Shown here: positions 53,137 through 61,809 of the stretch, piece by piece
How the letters are laid out: the number at the start of each line of letters is the position of its first letter
Numbering within the stretch: position 1 is the stretch's first letter
NCBI RefSeq assembly: GCF_018860585.1
Contig: NZ_JAHKPR010000081.1
Span: 1-64,000, forward strand
From: Colwellia sp. E2M01
Lineage (GTDB): Bacteria > Pseudomonadota > Gammaproteobacteria > Enterobacterales > Alteromonadaceae
Direction: 5' to 3'
DNA: 64,000 nt
Notes under the pieces: model-generated
Databases searched by the model: none
What the model was told of the DNA's origin: nothing
The model's input: only the letters and a program-made list of their open reading frames with translations
Program-made: the position numbers and the translations under genes

Positions 53137-55935
53137 ATGATTAGAAAACGATCTTTTCTTAGTACAAGTATTGCGCTTTCATTAGCAGCTTTTGGTGCTC
53201 AAGCATATGCTGAAACCATTTCAGTAGAAGCAGAGTTATTTGATAATTTTGGTGGTACCTTTGACGATGGCCAACCTAACCCAGTAACCATATATACAAC
53301 GAATGGCCAAGGCGCTATTAGCTATGTTAATGCACAGGACTTTGTTGATTATGATATTACTGCTAATGGTGGTGAATATACGATTGAATATATGGTTGGC
53401 ACAAGCGTAGCTGCTAACCCGACCATTGAAGTACTTGTTAAAAGTAATAATGGTGAGTGGCAAAGCCAAGGCACTGTAGCAGTACCTTTAGGTAGCTGGG
53501 ATAACTTTCAGCCATTAACTGCCTCGCATACAGTCACATTACCAGCCGGTAATTCAACAGTTCGATTACATGCCATTGGTCCAAATTGGCAATGGAACCT
53601 TGAGTCATTTAAATTAACTTCAAATACAATAACCAACCCAACTGACCCTGTTAATGATGTTGTTGTAAACTTAGAAAATTTTACCAATACAGGTAAAACC
53701 GGTGCAGCTGTTGCGGGTGATTCTGTTGTAGGCTTTGGTCAAACGAGTCAAGGTATTAACTTTAATACTGTCGGCGATTATGGTGATTACAGCGTAACAT
53801 TTGATACGGCCGGTACTTATAGCGCTAAAGTCTCTGTAGGAACAACAGTTCAAGCACAAGTTGGTGCTGAAGTTCTCTTAAATAATACCGTTGTCGCGTC
53901 TGAATACCTCTCTAGTACGGGTGGTTGGGATACTTATCAAAACTTTGATCTCAATGGTGATATTGTTATCCCTAGTGCTGGCACTTATACCATCCGATTA
54001 CGTAGTCATGGTGCTGCAAATTGGCAGTGGAATGGCGATGAATTAACGTTCGTATACGAATCAAATGAAACCGGAAATGCTAATCCAGGTACAGGTAATC
54101 CAGGCAATGGCGAAATACATTTGGAAGCACCATTAGCTCTACCGGCTAATCGTCAAATTGAAAAATCTTCAGTATTTTATACTTATCCGCAAAATTCAAA
54201 CTTAGCTGCCTTTAATGATTTTGGTGCCGATGGAGCATTTTGGGGACACATGCCAGAACATGATCTTTACGATAACTCTGTGCTTTCTACTTGGATAAAC
54301 GACGTACAAGCTTATCGTAATAAAGGCTTAGAATATATTGCACGCGGTGAATTCGATTGGGGTTTCCGTTGGTTTACTGAATATACTGGTGATCCAACCT
54401 CTCATTGGGTTCGTACTTTAGATGGTGACATAGTGACAATGTCATTTATGGGTGACTTTATGTACCAAGGCTACCCGAATGGCTGGTTAAGTAATCATAG
54501 TCCTGTTTTTGTTGATTACTTTAAATCACAAGTAGATGCATTATTAAGTGCAAATGTATCCCATATAATGTTTGACTCTCAAACGTCATCGACTAGATCC
54601 ACAGACATGAATCAGTTTGGTGGTGATTTCTCGACTATGGCAATGGATGGTTTTAGAGCATATATGCGTGATAAATACACTACCGCGCAATTAGCTGCCA
54701 AAGGTATTAATAATATTAATAACTTTAACTACCGAGATTTCCTAATATCGGCTGGTTACAACCATACAACTTATATGGCTGGAGCAAACCGAATTAGTGG
54801 TGGTGTACCTCTGTTTGATGATTTTATTTATTTTAATCGCGAAGTACTGAATGAAAAAATGGCTGAAGTGTTTGATTACATTCGCTCTAAAGATGCCAAT
54901 ATTGAAATTGGAGCAACTACCGCAATATCAGAAGCGCGAGGTTATATTTTTGATAAAGACTTAACCTTTTTAGCTGGTGAACTTGCAATGAACTCGGCTG
55001 TTACCAATGAAATGCCAATTAGTATTATTACTCACTTAAAAGGCGCTGAAGCGGTTGATAAAACATTAGTATACTTCCCGTACCCTTGGGATTTTGCCAA
55101 TTTGTATGACCGAAACTCTCCGGCATTAGCGCGTACTTGGATAGCACAATCTTATGCAATGGGCGCTATCTTCTCTATTCCAGCGAATATTTGGATAGGT
55201 GATGCCGGCGTATGGTCACCAGGAGCAGATAATTATCGTGACCTTTATCAGTTTGCTGATAACAACAGTAATTTATTAGATGGTTACGATGCGTATTCTA
55301 AAGTAGGTTTAGTAGCACCAATGATGGCGTCACTTGATGCTACTTGGATTGACGGAAGTAATACACTTCAAGGTAGCATTAGAACGCTTATCGAAAGTAA
55401 CTTAAACTTTGATTTACTTGTCTTTGGTGACCCAGGTCATCCTGTTGTACCTACTCAGGCTCAGCTAGATAGTTTACAAACTATTATTGTTGATGGAGAT
55501 AGAAAGTACTTAACAGATGGTCAGAATGCTTTAGTTGATGCATACGATGGTAGAGTATTGGATTTAAATGATAATGCTGACACTGCAGCGATTAATGCAC
55601 TTAAAGCAAATCATATATCTGTCACTGTTAATGGCGCAGCGGCTGATGCTACAGTAACGGCGTTATCGAGAGTACATGAAAGCAACAATAATGCACCATA
55701 TGTTGTTCAGTTATTGAATAGACCTGTTAACCCAAGCAATGGTGTCACACCAGTATTAGGTACAGTTAAAATTGCAATCCCACAAGGGTACTTCCCAGAA
55801 GGGGTTACAACCGCAAAGGTACATTTACCGGGTAAAAATTCAGTTAACGCGAATATTACTAATAATGCTCAAGGTGACTCAGTTATTACGGTAAATAACT
55901 TAGGTGTTTGGGGAATTATTGAACTAGCACATTAG
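53137..55935 (+). CDS. Secreted double-CBM6 protein with unassigned GH-A/GH42-like catalytic region
   Basis: 932 residues. Signal peptide 1-25 (cut after AYA). Two CBM6-type modules follow (about 27-158 and 172-310): both open with VEAELFDNFGG or VNLENFTNTGKTG, contain a DYxxY strand pair and end in NWQWNLESFKL or NWQWNGDELTF. A Gly/Asn linker leads to a region of about 600 residues. It contains GLEYIARGEFDWGFRWFTEY, HIMFDSQTSSTRS and NREVLNEKMAEVFDYIRSKD, with later segments like the beta-galactosidase trimerisation domain and a C-terminal beta-sandwich. This suggests a TIM-barrel clan-A glycosidase distantly related to GH42, but I cannot assign a family. Glu in ARGEFDW and a second acidic residue on a later strand are candidate catalytic residues. 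CBM6 and the locus point to a galactan substrate. Good ribosome site AAGGGG and a strong terminator after it. Confidence 0.75.
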   Translation: MIRKRSFLSTSIALSLAAFGAQAYAETISVEAELFDNFGGTFDDGQPNPVTIYTTNGQGAISYVNAQDFVDYDITANGGEYTIEYMVGTSVAANPTIEVLVKSNNGEWQSQGTVAVPLGSWDNFQPLTASHTVTLPAGNSTVRLHAIGPNWQWNLESFKLTSNTITNPTDPVNDVVVNLENFTNTGKTGAAVAGDSVVGFGQTSQGINFNTVGDYGDYSVTFDTAGTYSAKVSVGTTVQAQVGAEVLLNNTVVASEYLSSTGGWDTYQNFDLNGDIVIPSAGTYTIRLRSHGAANWQWNGDELTFVYESNETGNANPGTGNPGNGEIHLEAPLALPANRQIEKSSVFYTYPQNSNLAAFNDFGADGAFWGHMPEHDLYDNSVLSTWINDVQAYRNKGLEYIARGEFDWGFRWFTEYTGDPTSHWVRTLDGDIVTMSFMGDFMYQGYPNGWLSNHSPVFVDYFKSQVDALLSANVSHIMFDSQTSSTRSTDMNQFGGDFSTMAMDGFRAYMRDKYTTAQLAAKGINNINNFNYRDFLISAGYNHTTYMAGANRISGGVPLFDDFIYFNREVLNEKMAEVFDYIRSKDANIEIGATTAISEARGYIFDKDLTFLAGELAMNSAVTNEMPISIITHLKGAEAVDKTLVYFPYPWDFANLYDRNSPALARTWIAQSYAMGAIFSIPANIWIGDAGVWSPGADNYRDLYQFADNNSNLLDGYDAYSKVGLVAPMMASLDATWIDGSNTLQGSIRTLIESNLNFDLLVFGDPGHPVVPTQAQLDSLQTIIVDGDRKYLTDGQNALVDAYDGRVLDLNDNADTAAINALKANHISVTVNGAAADATVTALSRVHESNNNAPYVVQLLNRPVNPSNGVTPVLGTVKIAIPQGYFPEGVTTAKVHLPGKNSVNANITNNAQGDSVITVNNLGVWGIIELAH

Positions 55936-55958
55936 TATTAAATAAAGAACGATCATAC

Positions 55959-55984
55959 AAAAGGGCCTCATTGAGGCCCTTTTT
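55959..55984 (+). terminator. Terminator after the CBM6 enzyme gene
   Basis: AAAAGGGCCTC, loop ATT, GAGGCCCTTTT, then T. Confidence 0.93.
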
Positions 55985-56035
55985 ATATATCCGTTATCAG
56001 TTAAAGTCTAAATTAACAGGGACAGTCGCTCAAAG

Positions 56036-56293
56036 TTGAATATTAGACGGATTTTAGCTACATTATTAATCACCGTTTATGGCTTAATATATTTTTACAT
56101 TCCGCCTATTTTAAGTGTACCGAATCCGCATATTGCTAAGCTATTTGAGTTACTACCTGTAGCCTGTTATTCAGTTATTCTTTATGTACCAGAATATCCT
56201 GCGCAAGAGAAAAAAATAGTCGTGTGGCTAGCTTGTTTAGCTTGGTTCGTTATTTTTTTAATTCTCTTATATTTTAAAGTATATGTTTGGTGA
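56036..56293 (+). CDS. Possible small membrane protein
   Basis: 85 residues from a TTG. Two hydrophobic segments (ILATLLITVYGLIYFYIPPI and IVVWLACLAWFVIFLILLYF) fit membrane helices. No strong ribosome site and no recognised family. It lies between the CBM6 enzyme and the P450 gene and could be real, or a decayed fragment. The 330 bases after it hold no other gene. Confidence 0.35.
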   Translation: MNIRRILATLLITVYGLIYFYIPPILSVPNPHIAKLFELLPVACYSVILYVPEYPAQEKKIVVWLACLAWFVIFLILLYFKVYVW

Positions 56294-56577
56294 GGTGATA
56301 AATACTCATACAAGCCATTCAAGCAGGGAAAAAACAGCTAGTTTTTTTACCGTACCTTGCTTATTTTAACCCACTATTTTAGTCCGTTTAGCATGGTGCT
56401 GAGGCTGTAGGGTAATTCCCACTGAAATCGAACGCTTCGAAAGATAAACAGACCTGGTTTCAGAAATTAATAACCTGCCTTTGCTAAGTCCCACAAAAAT
56501 TAAAAAATAGCAGATATTTGATACTTTTATACATAATTAGTGTATTTCGTACCATAAAAGCATAATATTATGTGTTA

Positions 56578-56589
56578 ATTGTTAACAAA
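56578..56589. promoter_or_regulatory. Operator ATTGTTAACAAA before the P450 gene
   Basis: One mismatch from the shared palindrome, 38 bases before the preferred start at 56628. Confidence 0.6.
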
Positions 56590-56627
56590 GGTTGTTGATA
56601 AAACTACTTATATTAAGTGAGAGCTAT

Positions 56628-57788
56628 ATGACTATTAGTATTTTTCCTGATCCGTTTGAGCAAGCAAGAACTACAGATGGCGTTAGTACCATTGACGATC
56701 AAAACGACCCTGTAACTATGGTTATGGGATTAAAAGATGTTCGCAAATGTGCTCATAACTGGAAATCTTTTCAATCAGGCGGTGAAGAGGTTGGACGTAT
56801 TGTTGTGCCATCTGAAGCAGCAATAAGAGACGTTCGTCAAATACCTTTTGAAGTTGACCCACCAGAGCATGGAGGCTTTAGAAAGTTGGTAGAGCCTTGG
56901 TTTAAGCGACCACTTGAGGCTGATTATCAGGAGAAGCTGAAAGTTATTATTGATGAGTTAGTCGAAGAGGCAATTAAGCAGCCTAAAATCGAAGTTGTTG
57001 AGGAATTTGCACTTAAATTGCAATCACGCGCATTAACCTTATTACTGAATACTCCGTTTGAAGAATCAGAAGTTTGGATTGGCTGGGGTACACATGTATT
57101 TCGCAGTAAAGATACAGACTTAGACGGTGATAAAGCTAACTTGTTATACGATTATATTGATAAAGAAATAGAGAAAGCAATCGCTAACCCTAATGATAAT
57201 TTTTACTCGGTATTACTTGCTAGTGAAGTCAATGGTAAAAAATTAACTAAAGAAGAAATTAAAGGGGTTATCAGCCTTACTTTTGCGGGTGGTCGAGACA
57301 CGGTAATTAATGCTGTTACTAATACTATTGCTTATTTTTCTGAGCACCCTGAATCTTTACAGCGCCTTCATGATGAGCCTGAAATAACAACGAAAGCGGT
57401 TGAAGAGTTAGTACGTTATTTTTCGCCTTTAACCCATATGGGGCGTGTGGTAACAGAAGATACAGCAGTATGTGAACATGCAGTGAAAGCTGACAGCCGT
57501 ATTTCATTATGTTGGGCATCAGCAAACCGAGATGCTAAAGCCTTTGAAAATCCTGATGAAGTGGTTCTGGATAGAAAACTAAATCCACATGTTGGCTTTG
57601 GCTTTAGTACACATAATTGTCTAGGCGCTACACATGCGCGTCAAATATTGGCAATACTTATTGGTTCGTTATCATCAAAACTTAGCAGTATCGATGCATT
57701 CGAAAATGAAGAAAATATAGAAGACTGGCAACAGTTTCAGCGTAAAGTTGGTTTTCATTCATTGAATGTAGCCTTTAACGCTAAATAA
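56628..57788 (+). CDS. Cytochrome P450, likely 6-O-methyl-D-galactose demethylase (CYP236A type)
   Basis: 386 residues from the ATG at 56628. A TTG at 56592 would add 12 residues but begins only 2 bases after the operator-like site, so it is unlikely. The haem-ligand motif is FGFSTHNCLGATHAR with Cys331; the I-helix reads LTFAGGRDTVINAVTN, the ExxR pair is VEELVRYF. The protein is soluble and bacterial class I, matching the adjacent ferredoxin and reductase. P450s with exactly this three-gene set in marine agar and porphyran loci oxidatively remove the methyl group of 6-O-methyl-D-galactose, giving galactose and formaldehyde (established for Zobellia and Formosa enzymes). The assignment rests on motif and context. 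Confidence 0.87.
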   Translation: MTISIFPDPFEQARTTDGVSTIDDQNDPVTMVMGLKDVRKCAHNWKSFQSGGEEVGRIVVPSEAAIRDVRQIPFEVDPPEHGGFRKLVEPWFKRPLEADYQEKLKVIIDELVEEAIKQPKIEVVEEFALKLQSRALTLLLNTPFEESEVWIGWGTHVFRSKDTDLDGDKANLLYDYIDKEIEKAIANPNDNFYSVLLASEVNGKKLTKEEIKGVISLTFAGGRDTVINAVTNTIAYFSEHPESLQRLHDEPEITTKAVEELVRYFSPLTHMGRVVTEDTAVCEHAVKADSRISLCWASANRDAKAFENPDEVVLDRKLNPHVGFGFSTHNCLGATHARQILAILIGSLSSKLSSIDAFENEENIEDWQQFQRKVGFHSLNVAFNAK

Positions 57789-57854
57789 TCCTTATTTAAT
57801 ATTAATTTAAATAAACTAAATTAATCAGTTACACAATAAAAAGAGAGCACCCAA

Positions 57855-58163
57855 ATGGCTAAAATTACTTTTATAACACAAGACGATGAACAAATTACCC
57901 TAGAAGCAGACTCTGGCTCAGTAATGGAGTTAGCAGTAGAAAATGGTATAGCAGGTATTGATGGTGATTGCGGCGGCGTTTGTTCGTGTGCTACCTGTCA
58001 CGTACATGTTAAACCAGAGCATCAAGCTAAAGTTGGCGAAGCCAGTGAAATTGAGCAAGACATGTTAGAGCTTGATGATGAAGCGAATGAATATAGCCGT
58101 TTATGTTGTCAAATTGAAGTATCGGACGACATAGATGGTGTTATTTTTAAGGTTGCTCATTAG
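57855..58163 (+). CDS. 2Fe-2S ferredoxin (putidaredoxin type)
   Basis: 102 residues. Cluster ligands are in DCGGVCSCATCHVHV (C-x5-C-x2-C pattern) and the last Cys in RLCCQIEV. It shuttles electrons from the reductase to the P450. It starts 66 bases after the P450 gene and continues the operon. AGAGAG precedes the ATG. Confidence 0.94.
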   Translation: MAKITFITQDDEQITLEADSGSVMELAVENGIAGIDGDCGGVCSCATCHVHVKPEHQAKVGEASEIEQDMLELDDEANEYSRLCCQIEVSDDIDGVIFKVAH

Positions 58164-58224
58164 TTTTTAGCTGATTTAAAAATTAACGCTTAAAGTTACT
58201 CATTATGTTAAAAAAGGATAAATC

Positions 58225-59469
58225 ATGTCATTAACAGTTGAACAAACATGCATAATTATTGGTGCTAGTCATGGCGGAGTTAGTGCTGCTTTTGCATTGC
58301 GTAAAGAAGGCTGGCAAGGAAGTATATTACTCATTGATAGCGATCCATGTTTACCTTATCACCGTCCGCCTTTATCTAAAGCGTATTTAACGAGTAGCGA
58401 TAATGTACAACCGCAAATTATAAAACCTGAAGCGAGTTATGAAAAAAACAACATAACATTGAAGTTAGGTGTGTTAGTTACTAATTTTGATAAAGAAAAT
58501 CAAGTTGTCAGTCTGAATAACGGTGAAGCACTTAACTATGACAAGCTTATTATTGCCACTGGTGCTCGACCATTTATCCCTCCTATCACAGGTATAGAGC
58601 AGGCTAAAAATCTGTTTGCTTTAAGAACACAAGCTGATGTAGAACAAATTAGGGAAGCTGTTACACATAGTAAGCACAAAAGAGTGGTTATTATAGGTGG
58701 CGGTTATATCGGTTTGGAAACCGCCGCATCGATTAAAAAATTAGGTGGAGAAGTAACTGTATTAGAAAGAGAAAGCCGTTTACTTGCTCGTGTTACCTCT
58801 CCAGAAATGTCTGATTATTTTAAGCAGTTACATATTAGTAACGGCGTAACTATTGAGACAAATCAAAATGTCAAATCAATACAAAATATTGATGGTACGC
58901 AAGTGGTTTGTTGTGAGAATGAACAAACGTTTACTGCCGATATTATTATTGTTGGCGTCGGTATTCGGGTAAATCAAGAACTTGCTCAACAAGCGGGTTT
59001 AACAGTAGAAAATGGCATTACCGTTAACGAACAATGTCAAACGAGCAATGAAAATATTTTCGCGATTGGTGACTGCGCATATCATCATAATAAACACTAT
59101 GACCGTTGGTTACGTTTAGAGTCAGTACAAAATGCGGTTGATCAAGCAAAAATATCTGCGGCAGTTATTTGTGGTAAAGACGTTAGTTACGATGCACTAC
59201 CTTGGTTTTGGTCTGATCAATTTGATGTGAAATTACAAATGGTTGGTTTAGCTACAGGTTATGATGATGTCATTATCCGTAAAGAAGTAGAAGAAGCATC
59301 AAAGTTTTCGGTTTGGTATTTTAAAGGAGCGGAATTACTTGCCGTTGATGCAATAAATCATGCTAAAGCTTACGTTTTAGGCACCAAGCTAATTAAAAAT
59401 AAAACTGTTATCAATAAAACACAACTTGCTAATGAAGAACTGCCGTTGTCGATTGATAACCTAACTTAA
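58225..59469 (+). CDS. Ferredoxin reductase (NAD(P)H, FAD)
   Basis: 414 residues. FAD motif IIGASHGGVSAAFALRKEGW, NAD(P)H motif VVIIGGGYIGLETAASIKKLGG and FAD-ribityl motif NIFAIGDCAYHH, as in putidaredoxin reductases. It completes the three-component P450 electron chain. A hairpin about 140 bases downstream ends this transcript. Confidence 0.93.
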   Translation: MSLTVEQTCIIIGASHGGVSAAFALRKEGWQGSILLIDSDPCLPYHRPPLSKAYLTSSDNVQPQIIKPEASYEKNNITLKLGVLVTNFDKENQVVSLNNGEALNYDKLIIATGARPFIPPITGIEQAKNLFALRTQADVEQIREAVTHSKHKRVVIIGGGYIGLETAASIKKLGGEVTVLERESRLLARVTSPEMSDYFKQLHISNGVTIETNQNVKSIQNIDGTQVVCCENEQTFTADIIIVGVGIRVNQELAQQAGLTVENGITVNEQCQTSNENIFAIGDCAYHHNKHYDRWLRLESVQNAVDQAKISAAVICGKDVSYDALPWFWSDQFDVKLQMVGLATGYDDVIIRKEVEEASKFSVWYFKGAELLAVDAINHAKAYVLGTKLIKNKTVINKTQLANEELPLSIDNLT

Positions 59470-59475
59470 ATTAAA

Positions 59476-59535
59476 TTAACTGGGCTTAAAATAACTGGGC
59501 TTAAAATAACTGGGCTTAAAATAACTGAGCTTAAA
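59476..59535. repeat. Short tandem repeat
   Basis: About four copies of a 15-base unit (ATAACTGGGCTTAAA), the last one altered. Noncoding. Confidence 0.85.
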
Positions 59536-59606
59536 CTGAGTCTACTTTAACTACTAACCTTCACAGAGAAGAAAGTTCAATAGTTAAAAAAGCTCAGTAG
59601 TTAACA

Positions 59607-59637
59607 AAAAACCTAGATACAGTCTGTTCTAGGTTTT
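59607..59637 (+). terminator. Terminator after the ferredoxin reductase gene
   Basis: AAAACCTAGA (59607-59616) pairs with TCTAGGTTTT (59628-59637). An inverted repeat TTGCAACG/CGTTGCAA at 59645-59690 lies between it and the next gene. Confidence 0.75.
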
Positions 59638-59731
59638 ACATCTCTTGCAACGCATTCATGGCTCTAATTTAACGTTAAATAACGTTGCAATGAGCGTATT
59701 CCAATAATCATAAACAAATAAGAGTATCACT

Positions 59732-60853
59732 ATGATCCAAGCAAAAGCAGTCATTTCAAATGGCCAAGGTAAATTTGAACTAACGACAATTAATGTTGGT
59801 AAACCAGGTCCAGGTGAAGTTAGAGTTAAAATTAAAGCCTCGGGTATTTGCCATACTGATTGGGACTCTATCCAAAACTGGAACAAAAACTTTATCGTCG
59901 GCCATGAAGGTGCTGGTGTTGTAGAAAGCATTGGTGAAAATGTTTCAGGCTTAGCTATTGGTGATAAGGTGATTCTAAATTGGGCGATACCTTGCGGTGA
60001 ATGTTTTCAATGTCGAGAAGGGAATTTACACATTTGTGAACAAAATTCCCCTGTTTGTGGCTGTGGTTTAAGTGGTCATGCGCATATTGAAAGCAGTACC
60101 CATAATGAAGATCCTATTGAGCGTTCTTTTCACTTAGGTACCATGTGTGAATACGCGGTAGTTAAATCGGAAGCCGTTGTAAAAATAGATAGTGCTATTT
60201 CATATGCTGCGGCCTCAATTATTGGTTGTGGTGTCATGACAGGTTGGGGGTCAGTGGTTAATGCTGCCAATGTTACAGTAGGTAGCAGTGTATGTGTTAT
60301 TGGTTGTGGTGGTGTTGGTTTAAATGTCATTCAAGCGGCTAAGCAATCTGGTGCAGCCAAAATTATTGCCATTGACATAAATGAAGAAAGACTTGAACAA
60401 GCTAAAAAATTTGGGGCGACACAGGGCGTTGTTGCGAGTAAAACTGATATTGACTTTGTTGATGTTAAAGCAAAAGTACGAGAGTTAACCGACGGCCGTG
60501 GTGCTGATTACGCCTTTGAATGTACTGCAATACCAGCATTAGGTTCGGCGCCATTAGCATTAATACGCAGCGCCGGAAAAGCCGTGCAAGTGAGCGGTAT
60601 TGAACAACGTATCGATTTTGACTGTGAATTATTTGAATGGGATAAAATATACATCAACCCTCTTTACGGTATGTGTAACCCAGAGCGAGACTTTAATCGT
60701 ATTCTCTCATTATATAATAACGGTGATATGAAACTTGAAGAGTTAGTGACTAAAACCTATACACTGGAAACATTAAGTGAAGGACTAGATGATATGTTAA
60801 ATGGTCGTATTGCTAAAGGCGTGGTGATTATCGACTCATCAGCAGAGAATTAG
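59732..60853 (+). CDS. Zinc alcohol dehydrogenase, class-III-like
   Basis: 373 residues. Catalytic zinc ligands are in SGICHTDWDS and VGHEGAGVVE plus the later IIGCGVMTGWG; the structural-zinc loop is PCGECFQCREGNLHIC. NAD-binding motif VIGCGGVGLNVIQAAKQSG, then an Asp in AIDIN favouring NAD. Class III members oxidise S-hydroxymethylglutathione (formaldehyde detoxification) or alcohols. Its place directly after a P450 demethylase is repeated in other such loci. Whether it handles formaldehyde or a sugar-derived alcohol here is unproven. It has its own promoter region and is followed after 31 bases by an esterase. Confidence 0.88.
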   Translation: MIQAKAVISNGQGKFELTTINVGKPGPGEVRVKIKASGICHTDWDSIQNWNKNFIVGHEGAGVVESIGENVSGLAIGDKVILNWAIPCGECFQCREGNLHICEQNSPVCGCGLSGHAHIESSTHNEDPIERSFHLGTMCEYAVVKSEAVVKIDSAISYAAASIIGCGVMTGWGSVVNAANVTVGSSVCVIGCGGVGLNVIQAAKQSGAAKIIAIDINEERLEQAKKFGATQGVVASKTDIDFVDVKAKVRELTDGRGADYAFECTAIPALGSAPLALIRSAGKAVQVSGIEQRIDFDCELFEWDKIYINPLYGMCNPERDFNRILSLYNNGDMKLEELVTKTYTLETLSEGLDDMLNGRIAKGVVIIDSSAEN

Positions 60854-60864
60854 GATTAATTTTT

Positions 60865-61668
60865 ATGGCTATTTTACGCGTTGAAAAATCGAATCCTGAA
60901 TACACGCCTGCTAACACGACGACATTAACCTTATATAGTAGTAATATAGGTGGTCGCCAAGATATCAGTGTATACCACAGCGGTAAACAAACAGAGCATA
61001 CGCCGATCATAGTATTACTTCACGGAGTATATGGCTCAAATTGGGTATGGATGCAACTTGGTGGTGTAGAGAAGGTTTACGAGCAATTAAAACAAGAAGG
61101 TTTAAATGATTTTGTTTTAGTTATGCCATCAGATGGCGGTTTATGGGACGGCTCAGCTTATTTACCTTTATCTGAGCAGGGTAATTATGAAGCCTGGATA
61201 GTCGATGATGTCATAAATGGTGTTATTGATAATATTGATGGGGTTAGCCAGCAGAGCAACGTTTATATTACAGGCTTGTCTATGGGGGGCTACGGCGCTT
61301 TGAGGTTAGGTGCTAAATACCCAACTCAATTTAAAGGCATCTCAGCACATTCGTCGGTAACATCACTTGATGATCTACAACAGTTTACCGATACCCCTGT
61401 TGCTAATTACCAGTGTGATTTTGAAAATGAAGCAGATATTACTTATTGGCTAAAAAAGAACAAAGACACACTACCACCGTTACGATTTGATTGTGGCAAA
61501 GACGACACTTTATTTGAGAGTAACTTGGTATTATGTAGTGCTATGGATAAACTCAATATCAACTACCAATTTGAGTCATTATCAGGAACTCATGAATGGG
61601 CTTATTGGCATGAAAACATAGTAAAAACATTCAACTTCTTTAATAGCATAGAGCTTAACTCTAATTAA
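60865..61668 (+). CDS. Esterase-D-type alpha/beta hydrolase (S-formylglutathione hydrolase-like)
   Basis: 267 residues without signal peptide. The nucleophile elbow is ITGLSMGGYGALRLGAKYP with the serine in GLSMG; the oxyanion segment is IIVLLHGVYGSNWVW, and the His near the C-terminus is in SGTHEWAYWHENI. The family includes S-formylglutathione hydrolase and acetyl esterases. Next to a class-III-like dehydrogenase, hydrolysis of S-formylglutathione to formate is attractive, but the sequence is closer to general FrmB-like esterases than to the classical enzyme. Start codon 11 bases after the dehydrogenase stop. Confidence 0.82.
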   Translation: MAILRVEKSNPEYTPANTTTLTLYSSNIGGRQDISVYHSGKQTEHTPIIVLLHGVYGSNWVWMQLGGVEKVYEQLKQEGLNDFVLVMPSDGGLWDGSAYLPLSEQGNYEAWIVDDVINGVIDNIDGVSQQSNVYITGLSMGGYGALRLGAKYPTQFKGISAHSSVTSLDDLQQFTDTPVANYQCDFENEADITYWLKKNKDTLPPLRFDCGKDDTLFESNLVLCSAMDKLNINYQFESLSGTHEWAYWHENIVKTFNFFNSIELNSN

Positions 61669-61712
61669 ACCTAATTAAAGCTTACAACATTGTTTTGTGA
61701 GAATAATAAAAT

Positions 61713-61750
61713 AAAAACACCATTAAGTTATTTAACTTAATGGTGTTTTT
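61713..61750. terminator. Bidirectional terminator between esterase and symporter
   Basis: AAAAACACCATTAAGTTA (61713-61730) pairs perfectly with TAACTTAATGGTGTTTTT (61733-61750). It serves both convergent genes. Confidence 0.92.
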
Positions 61751-61809
61751 TTTATTCATCTTTAGCTGTTTTATTTACTATAAAACAGCTAAAGGTATGT
61801 GGCGTTTAA

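Noticed and set aside
56592..56627. TTG-initiated N-terminal extension of the P450
   Set aside because: The start is next to the operator-like site, and the extra residues do not resemble the family N-terminus.
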